From: UBA6115 sp050953005
Lineage (GTDB): Bacteria; Bacillota; Clostridia; Christensenellales; Aristaeellaceae
DNA length: 64,000 nt
Assembly: GCA_050953005.1 (NCBI GenBank)
Contig: JBMNLV010000004.1
Coordinates: 62,001 to 126,000, forward strand
Direction: 5' to 3'
Part shown: positions 34,337 to 44,005 of the stretch, one piece after another
Numbering within the stretch: the first letter of the stretch is position 1
Layout: every line of letters starts with the position of its first letter
Notes under the pieces: model-generated
Databases searched by the model: none
What the model saw: only the letters and a program-made list of their open reading frames with translations
What the model was told of the DNA's origin: nothing
Program-made: the position numbers and the translations under genes

Positions 34337-35313
34337 TTGTCGCATTCACGGCCTGTAACCATCATTGGCCTAAGCGGGCGATCTGCTTCGATGTCTGTCG
34401 AACGGTTTGCGCGAAGTGGAGAGACTATTCTCGGTCACGACCTGATCCTTGAGTCTGGCGAGAAAGGCTATAATCAAGGCCATTGGACTTACGCGTCTTT
34501 CCGTTGAAACGACCTTTATCTCCATCATTGGAGAGGACGAGAACGGACGATGCTGCAAAAACGATCTACTGCGTGAAGGTGTCGCGCACTCCCATTTTAT
34601 TGAACGCAAGAACGCGAGCACATCTTTCGCTTCAATTAACCGAGACAAGAACGGAAACAATATCGTTGTACTCTATCCAAGTGTATCTGATTTGCTGACA
34701 CCGACGGATATCGATAAATACAGTGATCTCATCCTTCAAAGCCACTACCTATTACTTTCGTTTGAAATTCCTATCATGGTGGTTGAGCATGCCGTGAGCA
34801 TTGCGATGCAAAACAAGACCAAAGTGATTCTGAATCCCGCGCCCGCCCGTACACTTTCCCCAGAAGTTTTACGCGCGGTCAATCTTATAACGCCAAACGA
34901 AACAGAGGCCATGTTTTTGCTGGGCATATCATCCTATGAAACATGCAGCCCAACAGTACTCGCACGTATTTGGAGACAAAGCGCACTGGGTAGTGCTGTC
35001 ATAACACTTGGCTCGGCAGGTGCGCTCGTTTTAACAAGTCATGCGAATACTCGTTTTAACAAGTCATGCGAATACAGCATATCATATTAAAGCGCCACAT
35101 GTTAAAGTAGTAGATACGACTGGTGCGGGTGATGTTTTCAACGCAGCACTTGTTGCCATGCTTATAAACGGCTTTTTATTATTAGAATCGGCTAAACGTG
35201 CCGTATACCTAGCCAGTTTGAGCGTTCGCACTTGTGGTGTTCTTTCTTCGATTCCTTACATCCACGACATGTGTAACTATTATGAGCCTGACGTTGAAGC
35301 GTTCGAGATATAA
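34337..35313 (+). pseudogene. Ribokinase-type PfkB sugar kinase, frameshifted
   Basis: The TTG at 34337 (GGGGAGG before it) opens an N-terminal PfkB stretch (VERFARSGETILGHDLILESGEKGYNQ). A frameshift near 34480 moves the rest to another frame (AIGLTRLSVETTFISIIGEDENGR, VILNPAPARTLSPEVL, LITPNETEAM, AVITLGSAGAL). A 25-base tandem duplication at 35026-35075 shifts the frame again, after which the catalytic loop VVDTTGAGDVFNAALV appears. At least two lesions, so inactive. It would have phosphorylated ribose or a similar sugar. Confidence 0.85.
35026..35075 (+). repeat. Perfect 25-bp tandem duplication in ribokinase gene
   Basis: The unit TCGTTTTAACAAGTCATGCG plus AATAC occurs twice in direct succession (35026-35050, 35051-35075). 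Removing one copy restores the reading frame into the PfkB catalytic motif, so the duplication is the disabling event there. Confidence 0.95.
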
Positions 35314-36042
35314 TTAACAAACAGATTATTATTACTTTGAGCGCTATAAAAAATGTGGCAAATTCATTCAGTTGCTGAGTCAAAGTACATTCTAAGAAAC
35401 CGCTGACTTTATCCTCGAATAAACGGAACGATGATAAAATGGACACATAAAACAGTTCCATTCACATGTTTTCAGATAAGTAGGTAGACAGTGATTCACC
35501 AGGCCGAATCGTAGCATCACTTCAGTCATGACATTAGGGACAGATAGCCCAGGTTCTTCTTGATGTACCTGTTGTTGTAAAGCGATGAATATAGACGAAG
35601 ATGTCTTTCCTGGCTTCATCCCGGCTCGGACACATACCATGTGGAGGACTCAATTTTCGTTCCAAGATGATAGAAAAGGTTCTTGCTACGGGTATTGCTG
35701 ATGGACTTACCAGTTTGGAAAAAGTTTTGCCTTAGACTCAGCTTCTGTAACTGTTTCTGAACTGCTGCAATGGGTTGATGTCTGCTGCGGTCTGAATAAA
35801 GCACGCTCTCATGGAATAATTGTTAGTACCTCACCTGATTTAGATGTTCAGGACGGTATCTATACAGACTAGGCCTTCTTCTATTAGAATGTAGGGGGTT
35901 ATTGCTGGATAGAGTTTGATTATCATCTTACATCCCATCGCTACACTGCCATATTGTACGCTGTGGACTAAGGAGATAACATAATCGAGAGTTTAGCGCA
36001 TATTAAAATTTATGTTACCGGAAAAGAGGATAGGAGGTACAC
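35314..36042. other. Intergenic region with a possible decayed gene
   Basis: On the minus strand two overlapping frames (about 35804-35616 and 35640-35392) encode short peptides that could be one frameshifted protein (LRQNFFQTGKSISNTRSKNL; ending around VNHCLPTYLKTCEWNCFMC). The family is not recognised; an old transposon fragment is possible. The last 100 bases lead to the AGGAGG site of the next gene. Nothing else stands out. Confidence 0.35.
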
Positions 36043-37071
36043 ATGAGAAGAATAAGAATGGCTCTAATAGGGGCAGGTATATGGGGAGAATCGCATGCTA
36101 ATATCTATCACGAGCATAAAAATGTCGAACTTGTTGCAGTCTGCGATCATAGTATCCATAGAGCAAATTCACTTGCTCAAAAATACTGCATACCATTTGT
36201 TTACTCAGATTATAAAAAGATGCTTGTAGAGTGCGATTGTGATGCTGTCGCAGTTGTTACCCCTGATTATCTTCACTGCGATATCGCTATTGCTTGTGCA
36301 AATGCAAAGAAACATATACTAATAGAAAAGCCCTTGGCGACTACTAAACAGGATGTATATGCAGTTTATGAAGCCATCAAGAAATCTGATGTTCGTGCGA
36401 TGGTTGATTTGCACAATCGATGGAGCCCTCCGTTTAATGGCGCAAAACAGGTAATTGATAAAGGTGAACTTGGAAAACCAATAAGCGCTTACTTCCGACT
36501 GAATGACATTGTTTATGTTCCAACAAAAATGCTTTCCTGCGCTTCTAAGAGCTCTATTCTTTGGTTCTTAGGGAGCCATTCGTTAGATACACTATGCTGG
36601 TTACTAATGGACGATTTGGAAGAAGTGTATGCTGTTAAACATGAAGGTAAATTGAGTGGAATGGGAGTAGATGCCGTAGATGTGTATCAATCTACATTAC
36701 GATTCAAAAACGGAACAATCGCACAAATGGAGAATGGGTGGGTCACGCCGGACGGTAATCCATGTATAAATGATATTAAGTGTAATCTGGTTTTTCAGAA
36801 TGGGAAAATAGATATTGATGCATCTAATCACAGCCTCGTACAATTAACTACGGATAAAAGGGTGGAAACAGTTGATATCTTAGTTAGGAATCATGTGTTT
36901 GGCAGGTGTGAGGGATTCGCTTTTGAAAGTATACGTAGTTTTATTGATTGTCTAATAGAAGACAGAGAATTTCATGTTTCGTTGGAAGACGCAGCTAACA
37001 CATCACTAGGATTACTCGCAATTAAGGAATCTGCAGAACGTGGTATACCAATTAGGACCGAGCAAATATAA
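36043..37071 (+). CDS. Gfo/Idh/MocA-family oxidoreductase
   Basis: 342 residues. The Rossmann domain begins RMALIGAGIWGESHANIY (GxGxxG-like) and carries the family motif HILIEKPLA (EKP, about residue 96). The C-terminal alpha/beta domain includes DLHNRWSPPFNGAKQVI and HSLDTLCWLL, with the histidine that commonly serves in catalysis. These enzymes oxidise or reduce sugars and cyclitols with NAD(P). AGGAGG precedes the ATG. It follows a dead ribokinase and precedes IS debris, so its pathway partners may be lost. Substrate unknown. Confidence 0.85.
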   Translation: MRRIRMALIGAGIWGESHANIYHEHKNVELVAVCDHSIHRANSLAQKYCIPFVYSDYKKMLVECDCDAVAVVTPDYLHCDIAIACANAKKHILIEKPLATTKQDVYAVYEAIKKSDVRAMVDLHNRWSPPFNGAKQVIDKGELGKPISAYFRLNDIVYVPTKMLSCASKSSILWFLGSHSLDTLCWLLMDDLEEVYAVKHEGKLSGMGVDAVDVYQSTLRFKNGTIAQMENGWVTPDGNPCINDIKCNLVFQNGKIDIDASNHSLVQLTTDKRVETVDILVRNHVFGRCEGFAFESIRSFIDCLIEDREFHVSLEDAANTSLGLLAIKESAERGIPIRTEQI

Positions 37072-37084
37072 AGAAGGTAGAGAT

Positions 37085-37335
37085 TGATTGTTAGAACGTA
37101 AGCGTCAAACGCCCTTTACCACCCTACACACTTCTGGCACATTGATCGGCAACAATTGTACTACCTGATCTTCTACGCTCAGGTTCAGCTTGGGCGCCTC
37201 ATGCATCAGCTAGGCTAGGTAACGATAGGGATCCAAGCCGTTTTCTTTGGCGGTTTCAACCATACTATAAATGATGGCGCTGGCTTCCGCGCCCTTGGGC
37301 ACATTGGCAAACAGGGAAGTTCTTACGTCCCATTC
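37085..37335 (-). pseudogene. IS66 transposase C-terminal fragment
   Basis: Minus strand: LFANVPKGAEASAIIYSMVE, TAKENGLDPYRYLA, a TAG stop, then MHEAPKLNLSVEDQVVQLLP in the same frame. This is the conserved end of IS66 TnpC transposases. Before LFANV a one-base shift would restore GRKNF, also typical of IS66. Only the tail remains and it is fused to an IS5-type fragment at about 37335. Confidence 0.7.
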
Positions 37336-37814
37336 AGCGAAGATTCTGTCAATCAAGGCACATCCTTGCGTACAATCAGCAACGGTACCCGCTGTAACAA
37401 GTACTCTGACCAGCATACCATGCGCATCCACGGCCAAATGTATCTTTGTGTTGAGCCCCCTTTTGTACGTTCCATGTCCTGATTACCTCCCACAGCTCCT
37501 GCCGCGTGAGGATGAACCTTGACATGGCTCGCATCTATTATCAACCATTCGTAGTTAGGACCATCAATGATACGTTCAAGTATTGTTTCCCGCACATCTT
37601 GCTCAACCCAACGCCGGAATTGCTTAGCCACACTGTTCCAATTTCCGTATTCCGGAGGCAAATCACGCCATGGCGCGCCTGTGCGTAAAATCCAAAAGAC
37701 TGCGTTGATGAATCGACGGTTATCGTATGAAATTTCACCCCATTGTCTCTGTTGACCGGACAGATGTGGTTCAAGCAATGACCAAACCTTGTCTGAAATG
37801 TCGTATCTGTGCAA
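37336..37814 (-). pseudogene. IS5-family (IS427 group) transposase, truncated
   Basis: The first frame (from about 37814) gives LHRYDISDKVWSLLEPHLSG, WILRTGAPWRDLPPEYGNW, and IIDASHVKVHPHAAGAVGGN. At AAAAGGGGG (37456-37464 on the minus strand) a -1 shift leads to GLNTKIHLAVDAHGMLVRVL. This slippage site is normal for IS427-type elements. The protein stops being IS5-like at IDRIFAEW, where IS66 sequence begins, so the DDE C-terminus is missing and the element is dead. Confidence 0.75.
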
Positions 37815-37964
37815 TGCTGTGAACAAGAATAAATCTACATTTATCTTTGATATAATTATCCCATAAAAACACCTCGTGTCCACACTATATAGTTCACGGG
37901 TTACCTGTGCGATAGTTTTTAATGGAATAGTTGAGCTTGAATGTGCTCTTTTTGAATGGTTCAT

Positions 37965-38684
37965 CCTATTTTTAGTGGACCTTGGAAACGGATAATCTCC
38001 TGTTATTATTTCCGGCTGTGAACTGTTTGGTCAACTGTCTGCTATTCTAGCATGGAACCCCCTTTCTTCATCGTCGATTACCCATCGTAGAAGGCTCACA
38101 CTAAAATGTTTGATTTGGCAATAAAAAAGCCGGGGACAACATGAGCGAAGGCTGAAAAATGTGCTGACCATATAAATATTGCTCCATTCATTGTGCTTTT
38201 GTTCCTTGTTATTATATAGATAAAACTATATTATAGAATAAGTTATTTAGGCTGGTTAGCTTAAGGTTAAAAGTATAATAATCACCAAAAAAGAAGGAGA
38301 GCTGAAAATTAATGTTTAACGCAACGAGTTGAAAACCCGAACAGCCAAGAGAAGCTGTATGTAGCTCTGAATAAAAGTATAAGACAGATGTGAATTGCTG
38401 TTTGAGATGAACTCATTAGGTAATTAGGTAATCAACATAATTTTGAAAAAAGTCCTGATCTGCTAAGCAACGCCAGGTGAGTTTAAAACAGCAAAATCAC
38501 TGACATGTCAGAATAAGGTGCTTGAGGAAAGGGGGGATGATTTGAAAGTGAGAGCATCTGTTTAGGTGAAAAGCCCACATCTATCTGCAGGACAAAAAGA
38601 ACTCAAAGCCCTTTTCTCTAAACTGACCTTTATCGAGTCTGGTTTCGAAAACATCCAACCAGAATAACGAAAGGAGAGATTGTT
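37965..38684. other. Long intergenic region before the plus-strand cassette
   Basis: About 700 AT-rich bases with no supported gene. It holds a perfect 12-bp palindrome CTGACATGTCAG (38500-38511), a candidate operator upstream of the solute-binding protein gene. An AGGAG followed by a six-codon ATG frame occurs near 38296-38312. No clear promoter was picked out. Confidence 0.4.
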
Positions 38685-40256
38685 GTGAAAAAGAAAATTC
38701 TGCTCAGATACATGGTTGCTTTGGTTTTGCTATGCTCCTTGTTACCGCTATATGTTATCGCTGAAGAACCGGCTACCCTCACATACTGGTGCTTGTTTGA
38801 GAACAACGCTTCCAAAACTGTGACCAATTACGCAGATCTTCCATTGTACAAGGAGATTATGGATCGTTTAAATGTAAACATCACATTTACTCATCCGCCA
38901 ACTGGCATGGACAGGGAGCAATTTTCGCTGTTAGTTGCTTCAACAGTGTTGCCCGATATCATAGAATACAACTGGTATGCTAGTTATCCAGATGGTCCTC
39001 AAGCAGCATTGGATGAAAAAGTAATCATATCGCTGAACGAATACTTAGAAAATGGCTCATTGCCGAACTTGAAAGCCTTGTTTGACTCAGACCCGGCACT
39101 AGCAGCTTCCTGCAGAACTTATGAAGGAGAATATTATTGCTTCCCCTTTGTACGCAGCAATGAATTGATGGTCCAAAAGGGAGGCGGCTTGACGGTTCGG
39201 ATGGATATTCTGGATCAGCTTGGCTTGCCTCTTCCTAAAACGATTTCTGATTGGGACAAGGTTTTTGAGGAAGCGCAAAAAGCAGGATGGAAGCATCCTT
39301 TCACAGGTTCCTACGACAGTCTTCATGGCACGGTCAATGGTGGTGATGAATCCGTTTTTTGTGGTGCCTGGGGTGTTGGCTATACTTTTTATCACATAGA
39401 TGGCAAAGTGAAGTTTGGCCCCCTGGAGGAAGGATATAGAGCATATCTAGAAAAAATGGCTGAATGGTATACTAAAGGATATATCGATCCGGACTTTTTA
39501 ACAATGGATAATTCTAGCTTGGACGGGAAGATGACCGGAGAGACTTCGATCGCTACATTCCGGTCACCGGATTCCGGAATTGGCGTATGGACGAAGAACC
39601 TCAAGGCGATCAAGCCTGAAGCGCGCTTTGTGGCTGCTCCTTTTCCGACTTTGGTAGAAGGTGAGACCCGTTATCTGTCCAATATGAACCTACGGTTTCA
39701 AGCAAACTATTCAGCCGCCATTTCTACGTCCTGTGAAAATGTTGAGGCTGCTCTGAGACTCCTGGACTATGCGTACTCTCCTGAAGGAAACTTGCTTTAC
39801 AATTTTGGTGTCGAGGGCATAAGCTTTGAGTATGATGACCAGGGTGTCGCCCAGTACACAGAGTTGATTACCAATAATCCAAATGGTCTTACACTTAAGG
39901 AAGCGATGATTCTATGGTGTAGGAATACCGCCGGCGGACCATTTGTCAAAGAAGCCGGTCCCATCCTTGCGCAGCGTCGCAACAACCAGGATCAGTACGA
40001 TGCGCCATTTATTTGGGACAAGTCTGTCGACTGGAGTCGCAACTTGCCCCGCATGGTGTACTCAGGCGATGAAATTGAGGAATATAATGACATCATGTCA
40101 GAAATCTATACTATCCTTGAAGAAATGACTGTTAAAATCATCATTGGTGACAAAACGATTGAAGCATATGATGATTATATCAAAGATATGTACAATGCTG
40201 GTATTGAGAATGCAATAACGATTGTACAGACAGCGCTGGATCGCCAGACTCAATAG
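38685..40256 (+). CDS. Extracellular sugar-binding protein, LplA-like
   Basis: 523 residues from a GTG start (AAAGGAGAG upstream). Signal peptide to about IAEE; a cysteine inside the hydrophobic core is not in a lipobox. Typical LplA-like signs: LTYWCLFENNASKTV, PLYKEIMDRLNVNITFTHPP, LPDIIEYNW, and a C-terminal segment TIEAYDDYIKDMYNAGIENA. It belongs with the LplB/YtcP permeases at 41485 and 42428. Long chain LplA-like proteins usually bind oligosaccharides. Paralogs with the same plan lie at 49937 and 54989. Confidence 0.85.
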   Translation: MKKKILLRYMVALVLLCSLLPLYVIAEEPATLTYWCLFENNASKTVTNYADLPLYKEIMDRLNVNITFTHPPTGMDREQFSLLVASTVLPDIIEYNWYASYPDGPQAALDEKVIISLNEYLENGSLPNLKALFDSDPALAASCRTYEGEYYCFPFVRSNELMVQKGGGLTVRMDILDQLGLPLPKTISDWDKVFEEAQKAGWKHPFTGSYDSLHGTVNGGDESVFCGAWGVGYTFYHIDGKVKFGPLEEGYRAYLEKMAEWYTKGYIDPDFLTMDNSSLDGKMTGETSIATFRSPDSGIGVWTKNLKAIKPEARFVAAPFPTLVEGETRYLSNMNLRFQANYSAAISTSCENVEAALRLLDYAYSPEGNLLYNFGVEGISFEYDDQGVAQYTELITNNPNGLTLKEAMILWCRNTAGGPFVKEAGPILAQRRNNQDQYDAPFIWDKSVDWSRNLPRMVYSGDEIEEYNDIMSEIYTILEEMTVKIIIGDKTIEAYDDYIKDMYNAGIENAITIVQTALDRQTQ

Positions 40257-40265
40257 AATATTGTT

Positions 40266-40304
40266 AGCAAGGCCTAGAATTTTGGAATTTTAGGCCTTGC
40301 TTTC
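40266..40304 (+). terminator. Terminator or attenuator after binding-protein gene
   Basis: AGCAAGGCCTA (40266-40276) and TAGGCCTTGCT (40291-40301) form a perfect 11-bp stem followed by TTCC. It probably sets a higher level for the binding protein than for the genes downstream. Confidence 0.8.
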
Positions 40305-40470
40305 CTTCTGATGAAAAAAGAATCTGCTTATCATCTAAGGCTATATTGTCAGTGGCTTAATGGCGCTTATGATGTGTACAGCATGCAAAAAGTTTTAAGT
40401 AAGAGGTTCAGTTGAAGCTGCATGGAAATGCTGGATATGTTTTAGATATTATTTGAAAGAGGTATTCATT

Positions 40471-41448
40471 ATGAAAAAAATCTCAAAGATTGTTACTAAC
40501 TTACCATGGGAGCAAAAACACAAACAATTGTTGGAAAACGCAGTCCCCGAAGCAAACATTGTGTATGTATCTCCCAAAGACAACGAATTGTTACAAAAGG
40601 AGATGGAAGATGCGACAGTTGTGATCATTGTTGGGCGACCTGATGTATCCAAAGCAAAGAAACTGGAGTGGATGCATTGGGATGCTGCGGGTCTGGACGC
40701 TATTGCGAACAAGAATTATATTGAAGCTGGTTTTGCAATTACAGGGTCTGCCGGTCGTTCAAGCCCGGCATTGGCTGAACACGTACTCTACTTTATGTTG
40801 AACCATGTGTATCACCACACAACCGTTCTGGCAGCTCAGAAAGCCCATCAATGGGGTTACCCTGGCCAGAGTGATATGAAAGCATTGTTTTCACAAACGA
40901 TCGGGATTGTCGGCCTGGGTAATACCGGCCTGGCATTAGCAAAGCGTGCCAAAGCTTTTGAAATGAGGGTGCTTGCCTATGATCGTTCCATTCGTGAGTG
41001 CGACGATGTTGATGTTTTTTTTGCCGAAGAATTAGGGAACTCCATTGATGACATGATTCCAGAGTGTGATTTTATCGTTATGTGTTGCGCTTTGACAGAT
41101 AAAACCTATCGCATGCTTGGTAAAAAACAGTTTGAATTAATGAAACCTTCTGCATTTATTGTAAACATCGGACGTGGAAAAACAATTGATGAAGCAACAA
41201 TGCTAGATGCGTTGCGCGCCGGTAGAATTGCTGGAGCTGGTCTGGATACTTTTGAAGTGGAGCCTTTGCCACAAGATAGCCCGGTATGGGATACGCCTAA
41301 CCTCTATGTCACACCGCATTTTACGCCTTCCTGTCCGGACAAGCTTGGACGTTCATTGAGCATTGTGTTACAAAACATCGAGCGTTTCCAGAAAGGAGAA
41401 CCTTTGATCAATTTGCTAAAACCGGAGGATGCCTACACGAAGAATTGA
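40471..41448 (+). CDS. D-isomer 2-hydroxyacid dehydrogenase
   Basis: 325 residues. The NAD-binding signature is GIVGLGNTGLALAKRAKAF (GxGxxG). Catalytic arginine and glutamate lie around NIGRGKTIDEATMLDALRAG and FEVEPLPQDSPVW, and the histidine is in VTPHFTPS. Such enzymes reduce 2-oxoacids to D-2-hydroxyacids (glycerate, lactate and sugar-acid relatives). The ATG at 40471 follows AAAGAGG; an upstream TTG overlaps that site. It sits between a binding protein and permeases, and a close paralog occurs at 51834 beside a similar transporter. The substrate is an open question. Confidence 0.85.
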   Translation: MKKISKIVTNLPWEQKHKQLLENAVPEANIVYVSPKDNELLQKEMEDATVVIIVGRPDVSKAKKLEWMHWDAAGLDAIANKNYIEAGFAITGSAGRSSPALAEHVLYFMLNHVYHHTTVLAAQKAHQWGYPGQSDMKALFSQTIGIVGLGNTGLALAKRAKAFEMRVLAYDRSIRECDDVDVFFAEELGNSIDDMIPECDFIVMCCALTDKTYRMLGKKQFELMKPSAFIVNIGRGKTIDEATMLDALRAGRIAGAGLDTFEVEPLPQDSPVWDTPNLYVTPHFTPSCPDKLGRSLSIVLQNIERFQKGEPLINLLKPEDAYTKN

Positions 41449-41484
41449 ATTATGCAATAAAGAATTCGTGAAAGGAGTGAGAAT

Positions 41485-42411
41485 TTGATAGCCCAGCAGA
41501 GCCTTTTGGAACGTATACGAAAAGATTACTGGCGTAACAAAGTTCTAATTCTTATGATTTTGCCGGTCATCATTTACTTTTTGGTGTTTAAATACTTCCC
41601 AATGTACGGTGCTTTAATTGCATTCAAAAATTTTAAACCTCGTCTGGGATTCGCAGGTAGTAAATGGGTTGGCTTTGAACAATTTGAAAAGTTTTTTAAT
41701 AGTCGCTACTTTAGCCGGATTTTAGGAAACACAATCAAACTCAGTTTGATGGAAATTGTGTTTGGATTTCCAGCGCCTGTTATCCTAGCATTGATGCTCA
41801 ACGAAGTTAGAAGGAACAAATTCAAACGAGCAGTGCAAACCATTACTTATATGCCTCATTTCATTTCCATGGTGGTTATGTGTGGTATTGTTGTAAGTTT
41901 CTGTGATACCAACGGGATTGTTACACGTTTTTTTAGTTCATTGACAGAAACAGCTCCCAGAAATCTCCTGACAGTCCCGGCATACTTCAGACCAATTTAT
42001 GTTATTTCGGGTATCTGGCAGGAGGTTGGTTTCGGATCGATCATCTATCTGAGCGCATTGTCTACTATCGATCCTGTCTTGTATGAGGCTGCTACGATCG
42101 ATGGCGCCAATCGCTGGAAGCAGTTGATTCATGTTACCATCCCAGGAATCTTGATGACTGTAATGATTATGCTCTTGCTGCGTGTTGGCCGGATTATGAG
42201 TGTGGGGTATGAGAAGGTTCTTTTATTATACAATGCGAGTACTTATGAGTCCGCGGAAATTATCTCTACTTTCGTTTACAAAAGAGGCTTGTTGGATTCG
42301 GATTATTCCCTTGGTGCAGCAATCGATTTGTTCAACTCAGTGATTAACTTGGTATTGCTTTTAGTCTTCAATTCACTTAGTAAGCGCCTGACTGAGACTA
42401 GCCTTTTTTAG
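41485..42411 (+). CDS. Sugar ABC transporter permease, LplB type
   Basis: 308 residues, six membrane helices, N-terminal arm YWRNKVLILMILPVIIYFLVF and the phrase PMYGALIAFKNF that marks LplB proteins. EAA loop: EAATIDGANRWKQLIHVTIP. The start is a TTG at 41485, 7 bases after AAGGAG. Paired with the YtcP-type permease 16 bases downstream. The ATPase must come from elsewhere. Confidence 0.88.
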   Translation: MIAQQSLLERIRKDYWRNKVLILMILPVIIYFLVFKYFPMYGALIAFKNFKPRLGFAGSKWVGFEQFEKFFNSRYFSRILGNTIKLSLMEIVFGFPAPVILALMLNEVRRNKFKRAVQTITYMPHFISMVVMCGIVVSFCDTNGIVTRFFSSLTETAPRNLLTVPAYFRPIYVISGIWQEVGFGSIIYLSALSTIDPVLYEAATIDGANRWKQLIHVTIPGILMTVMIMLLLRVGRIMSVGYEKVLLLYNASTYESAEIISTFVYKRGLLDSDYSLGAAIDLFNSVINLVLLLVFNSLSKRLTETSLF

Positions 42412-42427
42412 GAAGGAGGTAAATTTA

Positions 42428-43309
42428 TTGTATTTTCAAAAATCCTTTCCTGAAAAGCTTGCAGATTTTCTGTTATATGCAGCACTTGGCACCTTGACAT
42501 TCATTACACTATATCCGATATGGCATGTTGTAATGGCTTCTTTCAGTGATGGCGATACTTTGATGCGACACCAAGGGATGATTCTGATGCCACAAGGCTT
42601 TAGTCTGGCAGCATATGAAGTGGTGCTAAAAAACCGGTCAGTGTACAGTGGGTACTTAAATACAGTTTTCTATGTTGTGGTGGGCACAGCCATCAATCTA
42701 ATACTGACGACTTTGGGCGCCTATGTCCTGTCTCGAAAGAACTTTTTCTGGCGTAATATCATCATGGTACTGATCACGTTTACCATGTTCTTTTCCGGTG
42801 GATTGATTCCAACTTATTTGCTGATAGAACGGATGAAATTGGTAGATACCCGTTGGGCATTAATCCTTCCTGGAGCAATTAACGCCTACAACCTGATTAT
42901 CATGAGGACATCATTTGCCCAAGTTCCGGACGCATTGGAGGAAGCAGCGAGAATTGAAGGGGCAAATGATTTTCAGATTATGGTCAGAATTTTTATCCCG
43001 GTATCCAAAGCGGTCATTTCAGTTATGATTTTGTATTATGCCGTCAGTCATTGGAATGGCTGGTTTTCTGCAGTTCTTTATCTTCGTACTCGCACGTTGT
43101 ATCCGTTGCAGTTGCTTTTACGTGAAATACTGATTCAAAATTCCATGGACAGCATGAAAGGAGATATTGCTATGGAAGACTTGGATATGATTCAGGATAC
43201 AATCAAGTATACTACAATTGTGATTTCATCTTTCCCCATCATGGTGCTTTATCCCTTCTTGCAAAAGCATTTTGTGAGAGGTGTAATGATTGGTGCCGTG
43301 AAAGGATGA
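42428..43309 (+). CDS. Sugar ABC transporter permease, YtcP type
   Basis: 293 residues, six membrane helices, with YtcP hallmarks TMFFSGGLIPTYLLI, the EAA loop EAARIEGANDFQIMVRIFIP, and the end VRGVMIGAVKG. TTG start at 42428 with AGGAGGT before it. Forms a heterodimer with the LplB-type partner. Nearly the same arrangement recurs at 47985 and 56653. Confidence 0.88.
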   Translation: MYFQKSFPEKLADFLLYAALGTLTFITLYPIWHVVMASFSDGDTLMRHQGMILMPQGFSLAAYEVVLKNRSVYSGYLNTVFYVVVGTAINLILTTLGAYVLSRKNFFWRNIIMVLITFTMFFSGGLIPTYLLIERMKLVDTRWALILPGAINAYNLIIMRTSFAQVPDALEEAARIEGANDFQIMVRIFIPVSKAVISVMILYYAVSHWNGWFSAVLYLRTRTLYPLQLLLREILIQNSMDSMKGDIAMEDLDMIQDTIKYTTIVISSFPIMVLYPFLQKHFVRGVMIGAVKG

Positions 43310-43497
43310 TATTGGCAGCATTTGTTTACAGTTTTGGACAGGAAGTTTCTGGCACGTTCATGACCAGGCACAGTTATAAAACCTTGTACAAAACATCATT
43401 CTGTATTCTATATAAAGCAACAGTAATAATCGCAATGATTCCAATGAGAACCAAATTTAAATAATCCTTAGGATCTACACTTGCATGGAGGGAAAAT

Positions 43498-43956
43498 ATG
43501 GTTGTTGATAAGCTGGAAAACATCTCGCGGTATGCACTGATAATCAAAAATTGTGACAAACTGGATGCTTTCTTTAAGGCAAATAAATTGAAGAACCTAG
43601 AGCCTGGACGTTATCCTGTTGAAGGGAGCGACATGGTTGTCAATGTATTCGATACTGAAACCAGAACAGGCTTTCAAACGCCTTGGGAAATACACCATTT
43701 TCACTTGGATATTCACATTGTTATCAAAGGTTGTGAAGAAGTGGAATGGACGCCTGCACACAACATCACTCAGTCACGCGAGTATGTCAAAGAACGTGAC
43801 GTAGAATTCTTTTCGGATGCCTTTATTGGTTCACGTGTGCTCATTGAGGAAGGATACTTCTGTCTTTTGATGCCCGAAGATGCCCATAAACCTGCTCAGG
43901 CACCAAACGATTTAAAAGCCAGCGAGAGAAAAATTGTTGTTAAAGCAGAGGTATAA
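43498..43956 (+). CDS. YhcH/YjgK/YiaL (DUF386) family protein
   Basis: 152 residues of a cupin-like beta-sandwich. The key stretch is IHHFHLDIHIVIKGCEEVEW, with histidines that bind metal, followed by EDAHKPAQA. Family members (NanQ, YiaL) help open or isomerise sugar acids such as sialic acid or 2,3-diketogulonate. The ATG follows GGAGGG. A 188-base gap after the YtcP gene suggests a separate start of transcription. Together with the 2-hydroxyacid dehydrogenase it hints that the imported sugar yields a sugar acid. Confidence 0.85.
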   Translation: MVVDKLENISRYALIIKNCDKLDAFFKANKLKNLEPGRYPVEGSDMVVNVFDTETRTGFQTPWEIHHFHLDIHIVIKGCEEVEWTPAHNITQSREYVKERDVEFFSDAFIGSRVLIEEGYFCLLMPEDAHKPAQAPNDLKASERKIVVKAEV

Positions 43957-44005
43957 ATTTGAGAGGTGCATGGGCAATACTCATCTTGTGAAAGTATATA
44001 TACAA

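Noticed and set aside
38296..38331. Short ATG frame behind AGGAG upstream of the plus cassette
   Set aside because: Only six codons; too short to support as a leader peptide without attenuator structure.
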